Position numbers and translations under genes: made by a program. A stretch of 64,000 nucleotides of DNA, taken from Carboxylicivirga fragile (GTDB lineage: Bacteria > Bacteroidota > Bacteroidia > Bacteroidales > Marinilabiliaceae). Below, piece by piece: positions 19,601 to 27,859 of the stretch (the stretch's first letter is position 1; each line of letters begins with the position of its first letter). Under the pieces are notes generated by a model. The model was not told the DNA's origin. It was given only the letters and a program-made list of their open reading frames with translations, and did not search any database. The DNA is taken from assembly GCA_025499625.1 (NCBI GenBank), contig JAFMVD010000025.1, forward strand, positions 1 through 64,000. Reading direction: 5' to 3'.

Positions 19601-19621
19601 TTAATACTTATTATATCTTAC

Positions 19622-20596
19622 CTATCGTGATCTTTCAATTAAATTCATGGCAAATTGGTTCAATTCAGCTTTCATGCTTTCTTTTCCTTTAACCTTATTC
19701 AAAGCAGCAATTGCCTTGTCAAAATACCAAGCCATTTTTTCTTTCGCTAAGTCATCCACTTTTAGCTCATTATAAATATTCCTAAGCGCTTCAACTTTCT
19801 CTTCGCGATTGAAGGTATCCAGACTTATCCAAGTCTGCAAATTTTCTTGCAAAGAACCCGACGCCAATTGTAACGCATTAATAAGTAAAAATGTTTTCTT
19901 GTTGGCAACAATATCTCCACCTATGGCTTTACCGAATGTTTTTTCATCCCCATACACATCTAAAAAGTCATCTTGCAACTGAAAAGCCAATCCTATGTTT
20001 TCACCAAATTCATACAAATTATTAGCACATTCAGGGTCGGCTCCACCGATGATAGCTCCTGTTTTTAAACTGGCAGCTAATAATACAGCCGTTTTTAAAC
20101 GAATCATATTTAAATACTCTTCGACCATTACATCGCTGCGGCTCTCAAACTCCATATCGTATTGCTGTCCTTCGCAAACTTCCATGGCGGTTTTGCTAAA
20201 GAGATCTAATACCTCTTTTAAAACCTTACCATCAACATTAGCTATGTATTGATAGGCTTTTATTAACATGGCATCGCCTGAAAGAATAGCCGTATTCTCA
20301 TCCCATTTTACATGAACTGTTTCGCGATTACGACGAACGTCGGCATTGTCCATTACATCGTCGTGTAATAATGTGAAATTATGGAATACCTCTAATCCCA
20401 AGCCCGCCTCAATAGCTTTATCAACATCATCACTAAATAGGTAGCATGCTGCCAAACACATGGTTGGGCGAATGCGTTTACCTCCAAGCTCCATCACATA
20501 CTCGATTGGCTTGTACAAACCCTCTGGTTTGCTTACAAATTGTTGTGAGTTTATATTTTCTTCAACTTTTTTTTGAAAGTCAGCTATTGTATACAT
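19622..20596 (-). CDS. Polyprenyl (geranylgeranyl/farnesyl) diphosphate synthase
   Basis: 324 residues. A trans-prenyltransferase condensing isopentenyl diphosphate with allylic diphosphates. The first Asp-rich motif is LLHDDVMDNAD (DDxxD without the bacterial FPP-type insertion) and the second is QDDFLDVYGD. GGKRIRP and the Lys/Arg pockets are present. Phe and Thr just before the first motif suggest a short product (C15-C20). GGPP is attractive because phytoene synthase at 43558 needs it, but FPP cannot be excluded. It is 8 bp after the RND gene and 45 bp before atpD. Confidence 0.88.
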   Translation of the reverse strand: MYTIADFQKKVEENINSQQFVSKPEGLYKPIEYVMELGGKRIRPTMCLAACYLFSDDVDKAIEAGLGLEVFHNFTLLHDDVMDNADVRRNRETVHVKWDENTAILSGDAMLIKAYQYIANVDGKVLKEVLDLFSKTAMEVCEGQQYDMEFESRSDVMVEEYLNMIRLKTAVLLAASLKTGAIIGGADPECANNLYEFGENIGLAFQLQDDFLDVYGDEKTFGKAIGGDIVANKKTFLLINALQLASGSLQENLQTWISLDTFNREEKVEALRNIYNELKVDDLAKEKMAWYFDKAIAALNKVKGKESMKAELNQFAMNLIERSR

Positions 20597-20604
20597 TTTA
20601 TCAA

Positions 20605-23007
20605 TTATTTGGGATCAAGCTCTTTTTTTACTTCTATGGTCAATTCATCCAATTCAATATCTTCATCTTCATTATAAATTTGAAGCAAAGGTTCCTTAAA
20701 TGATTGATTTGTTATTGATTTCTCAAGGGTCAACAATAAAGCCGGAAGCAATATTAAATTTGAAAATAAGGCTATTAATAAGGTAACCGCAACCAATATT
20801 CCAAGTGCTACGGTGCCTCCAAATTGAGAAACACCAAAAATACCAAATCCAAAAAACAAGATGATGGAAGTATAAATCATACTAACTCCCGTTTCTTTTA
20901 GTGCCAGCACCACAGCGGCTCGAATGCTCCAATTGGTTTCGGACAATTCCTGCCGATATTTTGCCAGGTAATGTATTGTATCGTCAACAGAAATTCCAAA
21001 GGCAATACTAAACACGAGGATAGTTGATGGCTTAATAGGAATTCCGAAATAACCCATTAATGCCGCGGTCATGACCAAAGGAAACAGATTAGGAATTAAT
21101 GAAACCAATACCATGCGCTTCGACGAGAACATCCATGCCATAAACGAAGCAATTAATATCACCGCTAAAAGTAAACTGGTAAAAAGGTTACGAATTAAGT
21201 AATCGGTGCCCTTAAAAAAAACGACGCTGGCTCCTGTTAAAGAAGTATTATATCGCTCAGGAGAAAATATTTCATCAATGTGACTTCTTATTTGCTTATC
21301 GAGCTTAACCATTTCTGTGGTTCCAATATCTTTCATTCGGAAGCTAAGCCGAGCTTTTTGCTTTGTTGAATCGACAAAGTTTGTAATCAGTCCATTTTGT
21401 TCCGCATCGCTTTTAGCAACATAGGATAGAATAAAATTACGTTCCTGATTACTTGGAATCTTATAATGTTTTTCCTTCCCATTATAAAAAGCTTGTCGCG
21501 AAAATTTAACCACTTCAACAAGCGATAATGGTTTTGATATCGCATCAAGTTCTTCTAACTCTTCCTGCAACTTATCCATGCGCTTTAAGTTGCTACCTTG
21601 AATGACACCGTTTGGTTTTTTTGTGTCGATCATTACTTCAAGGGGCATAAGGCCATTAAAGTTCTTTTCAAAAAACTTCAAATCCATGTAAAGCGGATCA
21701 TCATGTGGAATATCATCCAACATGTATCCGGTTGTTTTTATTCGTGAAATGCCATAAGCACCAAGTACTAACATTATTGCAAACACCCAATAAATAATGG
21801 TACGGTGATTCAATGATATTTTCACCAAATAATTAACCGCATTTGAAATAACTTGATTATCCAGATGTTTAACATGGCGTTCCTTTGGTCCATCAAGGAA
21901 ACTAAAAATAATTGGGATTAGAAGTATGGATAAGATAAATACAACAATGATGTTTATGGCCGCAATAACCCCAAACTCGACTAATATGGCACTACTTGTA
22001 AAAACGAAGGTTGCAAATCCTGAAGCTGTGGTAAGGTTTGTTAAAAACGTAGCGTTACCAATTTTACGAATTACACGCTGTAGTGCTTTTATTTTGTTTT
22101 GATGCTTGCGATACTCTTGGTGATATTTATTGAGCAGAAAAACCGAGTTTGGAATACCGATCACAATAATGAGTGGCGGAATCATACCAGTGAGTATGGT
22201 AATTTTATAACCGAATAATGCTTGAATACCTAGAGCCCATATTACGGCTATTATTACAACAAGCATTGAAAACATAACCACTTTAAACGAGCGAAAAAAC
22301 AGAAAAATAATAATCGCTGTAATACCTAAAGCAAGGAATATAAACATGTTCAATTCCTTCTTAATCATCTCGGCTGTTACAACACGTATGTATGGTAATC
22401 CTGAATAACGAATTTCACGTTTAACTTCACGCATGTAACTGTCTCCGGCATTCTGGATCTCGGTAATCAAGCCAACTCGCTCTTTACTCAGAAAAATATC
22501 ATCGTCGAGTGTAATGGCTAACAAATATGAATTGGAAGACTTGTTGTATAAGAGCTGCTCATAAAAAGGTAGACTATAAAACACTTCACGAAGCGAATCA
22601 AGCTCTACTTGATATTTCACTTGTTCAGGAAATATTGGTTCAACCTTAAAGTTTTTGGCAATACGATTAGCTTTTAAATTATAGGCTTGTCCAATCGAAA
22701 ACACCGAAGTAACACCTTCTATCTGTTCTAATTCTTTTGAAAAATCCTGCCACTTGTTAAATTCATCTAACTCGAAAAAATCCTCGTTTTGAATCCCCAC
22801 AATCACCAAGTTTCCTTCCTTGCCAAAGGTTTCTATAAATGTTTCGTTTGCCATATAAGTTGAATCATCTTCTGGCAACAAGGGAGCATATTGGTACGAC
22901 ATCTCAATACGGCGAGATTGTATACCCATGAATACGGTAATGAGAAATAACGCTATTAATATGGCAATTCGGTTACGTAATATATATCGTGCTATTCTAA
23001 TCCACAT
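20605..23007 (-). CDS. RND/MMPL-family transporter permease
   Basis: 800 residues with the two-fold layout of the RND superfamily (Patched/MMPL-like): TM1 at 13-30, a large periplasmic loop, a six-helix block about 220-400, a second loop, and another six-helix block about 615-765. The second block shows GISVDDTIHYLAKYRQE, with the Asp pair typical of the proton relay. It ends in a cytoplasmic acidic tail. No membrane-fusion or outer-membrane partner is next to it, as usual for this hydrophobe/lipid-transporter subgroup. The substrate is unknown; the prenyl synthase just downstream hints at isoprenoid-type lipids, which is inference. Confidence 0.85.
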   Translation of the reverse strand: MWIRIARYILRNRIAILIALFLITVFMGIQSRRIEMSYQYAPLLPEDDSTYMANETFIETFGKEGNLVIVGIQNEDFFELDEFNKWQDFSKELEQIEGVTSVFSIGQAYNLKANRIAKNFKVEPIFPEQVKYQVELDSLREVFYSLPFYEQLLYNKSSNSYLLAITLDDDIFLSKERVGLITEIQNAGDSYMREVKREIRYSGLPYIRVVTAEMIKKELNMFIFLALGITAIIIFLFFRSFKVVMFSMLVVIIAVIWALGIQALFGYKITILTGMIPPLIIVIGIPNSVFLLNKYHQEYRKHQNKIKALQRVIRKIGNATFLTNLTTASGFATFVFTSSAILVEFGVIAAINIIVVFILSILLIPIIFSFLDGPKERHVKHLDNQVISNAVNYLVKISLNHRTIIYWVFAIMLVLGAYGISRIKTTGYMLDDIPHDDPLYMDLKFFEKNFNGLMPLEVMIDTKKPNGVIQGSNLKRMDKLQEELEELDAISKPLSLVEVVKFSRQAFYNGKEKHYKIPSNQERNFILSYVAKSDAEQNGLITNFVDSTKQKARLSFRMKDIGTTEMVKLDKQIRSHIDEIFSPERYNTSLTGASVVFFKGTDYLIRNLFTSLLLAVILIASFMAWMFSSKRMVLVSLIPNLFPLVMTAALMGYFGIPIKPSTILVFSIAFGISVDDTIHYLAKYRQELSETNWSIRAAVVLALKETGVSMIYTSIILFFGFGIFGVSQFGGTVALGILVAVTLLIALFSNLILLPALLLTLEKSITNQSFKEPLLQIYNEDEDIELDELTIEVKKELDPK

Positions 23008-23044
23008 CTTCTATAATCTATCTTTCATTCTTAATAAAACCTTA

Positions 23045-23074
23045 CGAAAGTAGCTAAAACTGTTTTTTCAACAA
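23045..23074 (-). promoter_or_regulatory. Candidate promoter of the RND-prenyl synthase-atpDC transcript
   Basis: On the minus strand: TTG (23074-23072), a 19-nt spacer, then TACTTTCG (23052-23045), one base off TAnnTTTG. It lies 38-67 bp before the RND start. Confidence 0.35.
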
Positions 23075-23088
23075 TGTAAATCTAATTA

Positions 23089-24174
23089 TTACTTTGCAGC
23101 GACTACTCCTTCTATCATCAACAAGTCATCTTTGTTTGGTAAGTCTGCTAATAAATATAAATAATTTGTTGCTTTTATTTGTTGCTCAAGCATTAGCTTA
23201 ACATCTTCAAAATTAGAATTCTTACTTAAGTATACCTTTATTACATCAAATGTAGAATCAGCATCATCAGCAAACCCACTACCTGCGATGCAATTTTTAA
23301 TTTCATTTATGCAAGCTTCGGTTTGCTGAATAATATTTCCTTTTTTACCCTTAGAGAGCATGCTTGATGAAATCCCAGATATGAATAAGGTATTCATTTC
23401 GTTGACATACGATAATTGAGACGCGGATACTTCCTCTATATTCGCTGATGAATCTACTTTTTGATTGATGGAGAAAGAATCCTTACTGCCTGCAATAAAC
23501 TGAAGATTAACTCCGTTTAATGCATTTGACATCAGACTTGATGTTGGATAAGCTCCTTTAAATAAGGTAGGATCGAAATACAGTTGCGAAACTTGTTGTA
23601 CCATTTCAGCATAAGTCCAGGTGTGACCTTCGAAATCCTTTTTGACACCTTTATCTTCGAGTAAATAGTTAATATTTATTAAGTGTCCAAAGTGCATTTC
23701 CTCATGATCGAGCAACTGCTCAGTAAAATCAAAGGCCAATTGAATATTACCTAGGGTATCTCTTCCATTAATTGAACTAATTCCTCCTGAAAACAAATAC
23801 TTTTCGCTCTTATCAGATACCAAAGTATAAGGCTTTTTCTGAAAATCCTTATACTCAATCTTGTAATACGCATCATTACAATAGGTAATGATAAGCTTTG
23901 CTTCTTTATCGTTGTCCAATGGTTTTAATGCACTAATGGCATAGCTGGGACAACCCTTCTTACTAATATGAGCCAAAGTGATACCCAGATTCTCGTTCGC
24001 ACTTACTAAATCATCATCAAGTTGAACATCAACAAAAACTTCAAACTTAAGGGCTCTGTCCATATCCAATCCCTTAGAAGTAAAAAAGGCGTTAAAGTTT
24101 TTACTTAATTCTTGGTGCTTACCTATGAGTAATAATTGGGAATCAAATTCGGTTGTATAATATTTTAAATCCAT
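23089..24174 (-). CDS. Protein with a RidA/chorismatase-like C-terminal domain
   Basis: 361 residues from the ATG at 24174; the longer reading from 24237 would run through the promoter. The last third looks like the YjgF/RidA fold: MNTLFISGISS, QQTEACINEIKNCI, FDVIKVYLSKNSNFEDVK, LADLPNKDDLLMIEGVVAA. The middle carries a further region, similar in layout to chorismatase-type enzymes (FkbO/Hyg5/XanB2), which fuse such domains. The N-terminal part is unlike anything I can name. No signal peptide. RidA enzymes deaminate reactive imines; chorismatases hydrolyse chorismate. The specific activity is unresolved. It stands alone, divergent from the YfiR copy 2 gene. Confidence 0.6.
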   Translation of the reverse strand: MDLKYYTTEFDSQLLLIGKHQELSKNFNAFFTSKGLDMDRALKFEVFVDVQLDDDLVSANENLGITLAHISKKGCPSYAISALKPLDNDKEAKLIITYCNDAYYKIEYKDFQKKPYTLVSDKSEKYLFSGGISSINGRDTLGNIQLAFDFTEQLLDHEEMHFGHLININYLLEDKGVKKDFEGHTWTYAEMVQQVSQLYFDPTLFKGAYPTSSLMSNALNGVNLQFIAGSKDSFSINQKVDSSANIEEVSASQLSYVNEMNTLFISGISSSMLSKGKKGNIIQQTEACINEIKNCIAGSGFADDADSTFDVIKVYLSKNSNFEDVKLMLEQQIKATNYLYLLADLPNKDDLLMIEGVVAAK

Positions 24175-24234
24175 CGTAAAATCATCTAATATAAAGGATA
24201 TGCAGTACCTAAATACCACACTTAGTAAATGGCA

Positions 24235-24242
24235 CAAAGTTA
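24235..24242 (-). promoter_or_regulatory. Candidate -7 box of the RidA-like gene
   Basis: TAACTTTG on the minus strand matches TAnnTTTG, about 60 nt before the ATG at 24174. The -33 position has CTG in place of TTG (24263-24261, spacer 18). Confidence 0.4.
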
Positions 24243-24372
24243 CATTAAATGCTATAAATACAGCTTTATATTTTATTTGCGAAAACTAAAAATCATTAAA
24301 AAAGGCAACTAAAGCTATTTAATTGCGTACCACAGCCAAATAAGACGTTGAATTTTGTTAGGAAAGATTATT

Positions 24373-24885
24373 ATGAAAAAGGTTTTACTTTTTTTGGGAG
24401 TTTTATTAATCCCAATGATGGCAACCTCACAAATTGCCAAATTTAAATCGGTGTTCACCTTAAACTTCATTCGCCACATTGGGTGGCCTGAAGAAACTAA
24501 ACAAGGTGATTTTGTGATTGGTGTTGTTAAAAATCGTGAATTAGCCGATTGGATGACTAAATTATCTGCAGGAAAGAAGTTTGGTTTTCAAAATGTGGTT
24601 ATTAAAGAGTTTCGATCACCTGAGGAAGTTGTAGATTGTCAGGTAGTATACGTTTCTTCAAACGTCAACTTCGCAAAGCATGCCGCAACCATTGTAGATA
24701 AAGTTAATGGCAAAAATACTTTAATAATAGGTGAAACAGAAGGTGCTACAAAGAATGGTGCTATGTTTAACTTCGTTGTTAGAGATGAGAAGCTGAAATT
24801 TGAAATTCATAAGGCAAATGCTGCCAAATTTGGATTGCAAATAAGTTCCAAACTGGAAGGAATGGCGGCAGCAATTAATTTGTAA
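24373..24885 (+). CDS. YfiR/DUF4154 family periplasmic protein (copy 2)
   Basis: 170 residues from the ATG at 24373, preceded by an AGGAAAG ribosome-binding site. The signal peptide is MKKVLLFLGV...MATSQ. It shares the DUF4154 frame with the copy at 16122: FKSVFTLNFIRHIGWPEE, FVIGVVKN, CQVVYVSSN, TLIIGETEGATKNGAMFNF, FGLQISSKLEGMAA. It has no cysteines in the switch region. It lies 152 bp upstream of a chemoreceptor on the same strand, where YfiR would normally sit near a cyclase or kinase. A periplasmic partner or ligand-relay role for that receptor is inference. Confidence 0.83.
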   Translation: MKKVLLFLGVLLIPMMATSQIAKFKSVFTLNFIRHIGWPEETKQGDFVIGVVKNRELADWMTKLSAGKKFGFQNVVIKEFRSPEEVVDCQVVYVSSNVNFAKHAATIVDKVNGKNTLIIGETEGATKNGAMFNFVVRDEKLKFEIHKANAAKFGLQISSKLEGMAAAINL

Positions 24886-25037
24886 GTGCAATTGCCAATT
24901 ATAGTTTACATATAAAAACAGGCTAAAACTCGCAAAAAATAGATTCTTTTTAACTGAAAAGAGCTAAATTGTGTTTTAGTTTGATTAGTTTCAGGCTGTA
25001 AAACTAAAGTTGGATTAAAGATTTTAATAGTTAAGCG

Positions 25038-26756
25038 ATGAATAATATTAAATTGAATATTGCACAGAAACTACTTTTAGGTTTTGGTGTCATATTATTG
25101 CTAATCGTAATAAATGGTGTTTGGACATTTTCTACACTAACATCAAGTAAAAATTTGAACACAAAGTTAACGGGCACCTATTCACCGTCGAGTGATAAGA
25201 TGAGTGAGCTTTCAACTTTAGTTGTTAATTCGAAAATGCTCGTTCGTAGTTGGGTGTTTATTGATACGCAGTCAGACACACCAGATAAGTTGAGACTTAA
25301 AGAATTACAAGACAAAGACTATCCGGCAATAAGAGAAGAATTAAGAGCTTTGTTCGAAGGCTGGGAAGAGGAAGATGTTACTGAGGCAGAAGCAGTTTTT
25401 CATTCGATTGACTCTTTGATCGGTATGCAACAATACATAATGAGTAGCTTGAATTCATTTGAAGCCTACGAAGATGTGATGGTGCTATTTGACGTAGAAC
25501 CCCAAGTTCAAGACGGAGGCGAGGTAATTCTTCTTACCGACGAAATCACTCAGAAGTTATCTGACCTGGAAAATAAGTACACAACTGCTAGCGACGAGGC
25601 TTTAGTTAAAACCAATAGTAGCTTTACCATATTACAGTGGGTAATTATTATCATGAGCATTTTTGTATTAGTAGCGGCTCTATTTACAGCATATCTGCTT
25701 TATAATTCTATTGTTAGTCCATTGGTGAAAGGGGTTAACTTTGCGCAGGCCATAGGTGATGGTGATTTAACCGCTACAGTTGATGTCAACCAAAACGATG
25801 AGATCGGCGATTTAGCGAAAGCCTTAATAAACATGGCTGATAAATTGAAGTCAACTGTTTTATCTATAAAAGAAAATGCAGATGACCTTGTTAGTTCAAG
25901 TGGCCAATTAAAAACCAGTTCGATGAACCTTTCAAAAGGTTCTGCTGATCAAGCAGCTTCAGCAGAAGAGGTATCTACTTCTATTGAAGAGATGGTTGCA
26001 AACATTGATCAGAATACGGACAACTCAATTCAAACTGAGAAAATAACGGTAGAAACGGCTAAAGATGTAAGTGTTGCTGACGAATTATCTTCGCAAGCAG
26101 CTAAGGTAATGAAAGATGTATCTGAGAAAATCACAATCATTAGTGACATCGCTTTCCAAACAAACATACTTGCACTTAATGCCGCAGTAGAAGCTGCCAG
26201 AGCAGGTGAGCACGGGCGCGGTTTCTCAGTTGTTGCAGCAGAGGTTCGTAAATTAGCAGAACGAAGTAAATCAGCAGCCGACGAAATTGTATCCTTGGTA
26301 AAGACAGGATTAAAGGTTTCTCAGGAAGCTGGCGAGAAATCAAAGGCACTGGTACCTGACATTGAAAAGACAACTCAGCTAATCAAAGAAATATCAGCGG
26401 CAAGTTTAGAACAGAAGACTGGTGCAGAGCAAATCAATTTGGCTATGCAACAATTAAATATGATTACGCAGGAAAATGCTTCGTCTTCTGATGAATTGAC
26501 GCAAAGCTCTGATTCATTATCAAACTTAGCCGATAACCTTAAAGATGCGGTTAGTTTCTTCAAGATTGGCGACGGTGATGATGTTGAGGTAGCGCCAGCA
26601 AAGAAAACAAAAGTAGAGAAAGTGGATTCAGAGAAAGCTCCTGAAAAGAAGAAGGCTACACCAAAGCCAAGTACTTCAAAAAAGGATGCTAAAAATCCAA
26701 ATCCGTTTTCAAACTTTGATAAAGATTTTGATTTAGATAATTACGAAAAATTCTAA
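25038..26756 (+). CDS. Methyl-accepting chemotaxis protein with four-helix sensor and CheR-type tether tail
   Basis: 572 residues: TM1 10-30, periplasmic four-helix-bundle sensor about 31-195, TM2 about 197-222, HAMP to about 275, signalling domain to about 510 with tip [18 protein letters not shown] Lys/Pro-rich flexible tail of some 60 residues ends in NYEKF, which fits the CheR/CheB-binding pentapeptide (E. coli NWETF; aromatic-x-x-aromatic). It opens the chemosensory operon and is followed by STAS, CheY, Hpt and CheA genes with very short gaps. Upstream there is no perfect -7 box; TTAGTTTG at 24976-24983 is the nearest. Confidence 0.92.
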   Translation: MNNIKLNIAQKLLLGFGVILLLIVINGVWTFSTLTSSKNLNTKLTGTYSPSSDKMSELSTLVVNSKMLVRSWVFIDTQSDTPDKLRLKELQDKDYPAIREELRALFEGWEEEDVTEAEAVFHSIDSLIGMQQYIMSSLNSFEAYEDVMVLFDVEPQVQDGGEVILLTDEITQKLSDLENKYTTASDEALVKTNSSFTILQWVIIIMSIFVLVAALFTAYLLYNSIVSPLVKGVNFAQAIGDGDLTATVDVNQNDEIGDLAKALINMADKLKSTVLSIKENADDLVSSSGQLKTSSMNLSKGSADQAASAEEVSTSIEEMVANIDQNTDNSIQTEKITVETAKDVSVADELSSQAAKVMKDVSEKITIISDIAFQTNILALNAAVEAARAGEHGRGFSVVAAEVRKLAERSKSAADEIVSLVKTGLKVSQEAGEKSKALVPDIEKTTQLIKEISAASLEQKTGAEQINLAMQQLNMITQENASSSDELTQSSDSLSNLADNLKDAVSFFKIGDGDDVEVAPAKKTKVEKVDSEKAPEKKKATPKPSTSKKDAKNPNPFSNFDKDFDLDNYEKF

Positions 26757-26765
26757 TTCAACCTT

Positions 26766-27077
26766 ATGGATAATCTACCATATTCAGTATCGTATGAAGA
26801 GTTGCCTGAGAAATATATTCTTAATTTCTCGGGGCAGCTTATTATTAATTATATAGAAAACATCACTGAGCAAGTGAAAAAAAGTGTTAGCGCTAACAAG
26901 GATTTAGAGATAAATATCAAAAATCCCGATAGTGTAGATGTCACTTTTATTCAATTACTCTTGGCCATTAAGGCCACTTTTAAAGCTTCAGAAAAAGAAG
27001 TTATTATCAAAACCGAACTTAAAGATGAACTGGTAACACTCATCGCTAATTCCGGTTTTAATTATGTGCTTAATTAA
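26766..27077 (+). CDS. STAS-domain protein
   Basis: 103 residues, about one STAS domain (anti-sigma-factor-antagonist fold). The pattern is KYILNFSGQLIINYIENI, DLEINIKNPDSVDVTFIQLLLAIKATF, EVIIKTELKDELVTLI. At the usual phospho-serine site (DSSG) it has DVTF, with a Thr two residues after the Asp, so phosphorylation is possible but not assured. STAS proteins are switch partners of serine kinases and PP2C/SpoIIE phosphatases. One of the latter closes this operon at 39325, making a partner-switch link plausible. It lies 9 bp after the receptor gene. Confidence 0.78.
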   Translation: MDNLPYSVSYEELPEKYILNFSGQLIINYIENITEQVKKSVSANKDLEINIKNPDSVDVTFIQLLLAIKATFKASEKEVIIKTELKDELVTLIANSGFNYVLN

Positions 27078-27098
27078 TCAAAAATAGAACATTAGATT

Positions 27099-27464
27099 AT
27101 GGCTAAAACAGTTCTTATTGTTGATGATTCGGAAAGTATTCGCGAAGTTGTCAACTTTACTCTAGAAAACGAAGGTTACGATGTATTAGTAGGTGTAGAC
27201 GGTGAGGATGCCTTAAAGTTCCTTGACGGTCGTACAATTGACATTGTAATAACCGACCTTCATATGCCGAATTTGGATGGCTTAGGTTTAATCAGAAAAG
27301 TAAGAGAAATGGAAGCTTACAAACATATTCCTATTCTTTTCTTAACAACCGAATCTCAAGCATCTAAAAAAATGGAAGCTAAACAAGCTGGTGCAACAGG
27401 ATGGATTATTAAACCATTTGTTCCTGCAAAGCTGCTAAGTGCCATCACCCGAGTTTTACGATGA
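27099..27464 (+). CDS. cheY: CheY-type single-domain response regulator
   Basis: 121 residues, receiver domain only. The acidic pocket is Asp9-Asp10, the phospho-acceptor Asp53 (VITDLHMPNLDG), the switch Thr83 (FLTTES) and the conserved Lys105 (IIKPF). It should be phosphorylated by CheA (27852). With no flagellar genes in view, the target is unknown; gliding motors are one option in this phylum. Its stop overlaps the ATG of the next gene (Hpt) in an ATGA junction. Confidence 0.92.
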   Translation: MAKTVLIVDDSESIREVVNFTLENEGYDVLVGVDGEDALKFLDGRTIDIVITDLHMPNLDGLGLIRKVREMEAYKHIPILFLTTESQASKKMEAKQAGATGWIIKPFVPAKLLSAITRVLR

Positions 27465-27859
27465 TTGAAAGGATTAGACATATCTTCATCAATGAAACGT
27501 CGAATGATTTATGCCTCCTGAAAAAAGAGCTTTACCAAACAAATCACTCAGAGCTTCCAAATGATATTGCTGAAAAGGTTTTTAGAACCATGCATACCAT
27601 CAAAGGTTCGAGTCCAATGTTTGGCTTCGACTCGCTTTCAGAAGTATCTCGATCTGTAGAACAAGCTTACCGTAGCTTAGACCATGGAAAGAGTAAAATA
27701 AATGAGATTATTATAAAAAAAACAAAAGATGTTGTTGCACTTATTGAAGAAGTGCTTAATTCTAAAGAGGATCACCTGCCGAATAGTGAAGACGAAAGGC
27801 AAGCTCTAATAGATTTTTTTAACAACATCAACCGTTTAAACGCACAAACCAATGATTGA
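27461..27859 (+). CDS. Stand-alone histidine phosphotransfer (Hpt) protein
   Basis: 132 residues with one Hpt helical bundle. The phospho-acceptor is His45 in FRTMHTIKGSSPMFGF. The same position and near-identical motif occur in the P1 domain of CheA (His45, FRAMHSLKGGGAMFGF), so this looks like a duplicated CheA P1. It overlaps cheY by 4 bp and cheA by 8 bp, showing tight coupling. It could serve as an extra phosphate donor or sink for CheY, or be phosphorylated in trans by the CheA kinase domain. Confidence 0.88.
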   Translation: MIERIRHIFINETSNDLCLLKKELYQTNHSELPNDIAEKVFRTMHTIKGSSPMFGFDSLSEVSRSVEQAYRSLDHGKSKINEIIIKKTKDVVALIEEVLNSKEDHLPNSEDERQALIDFFNNINRLNAQTND

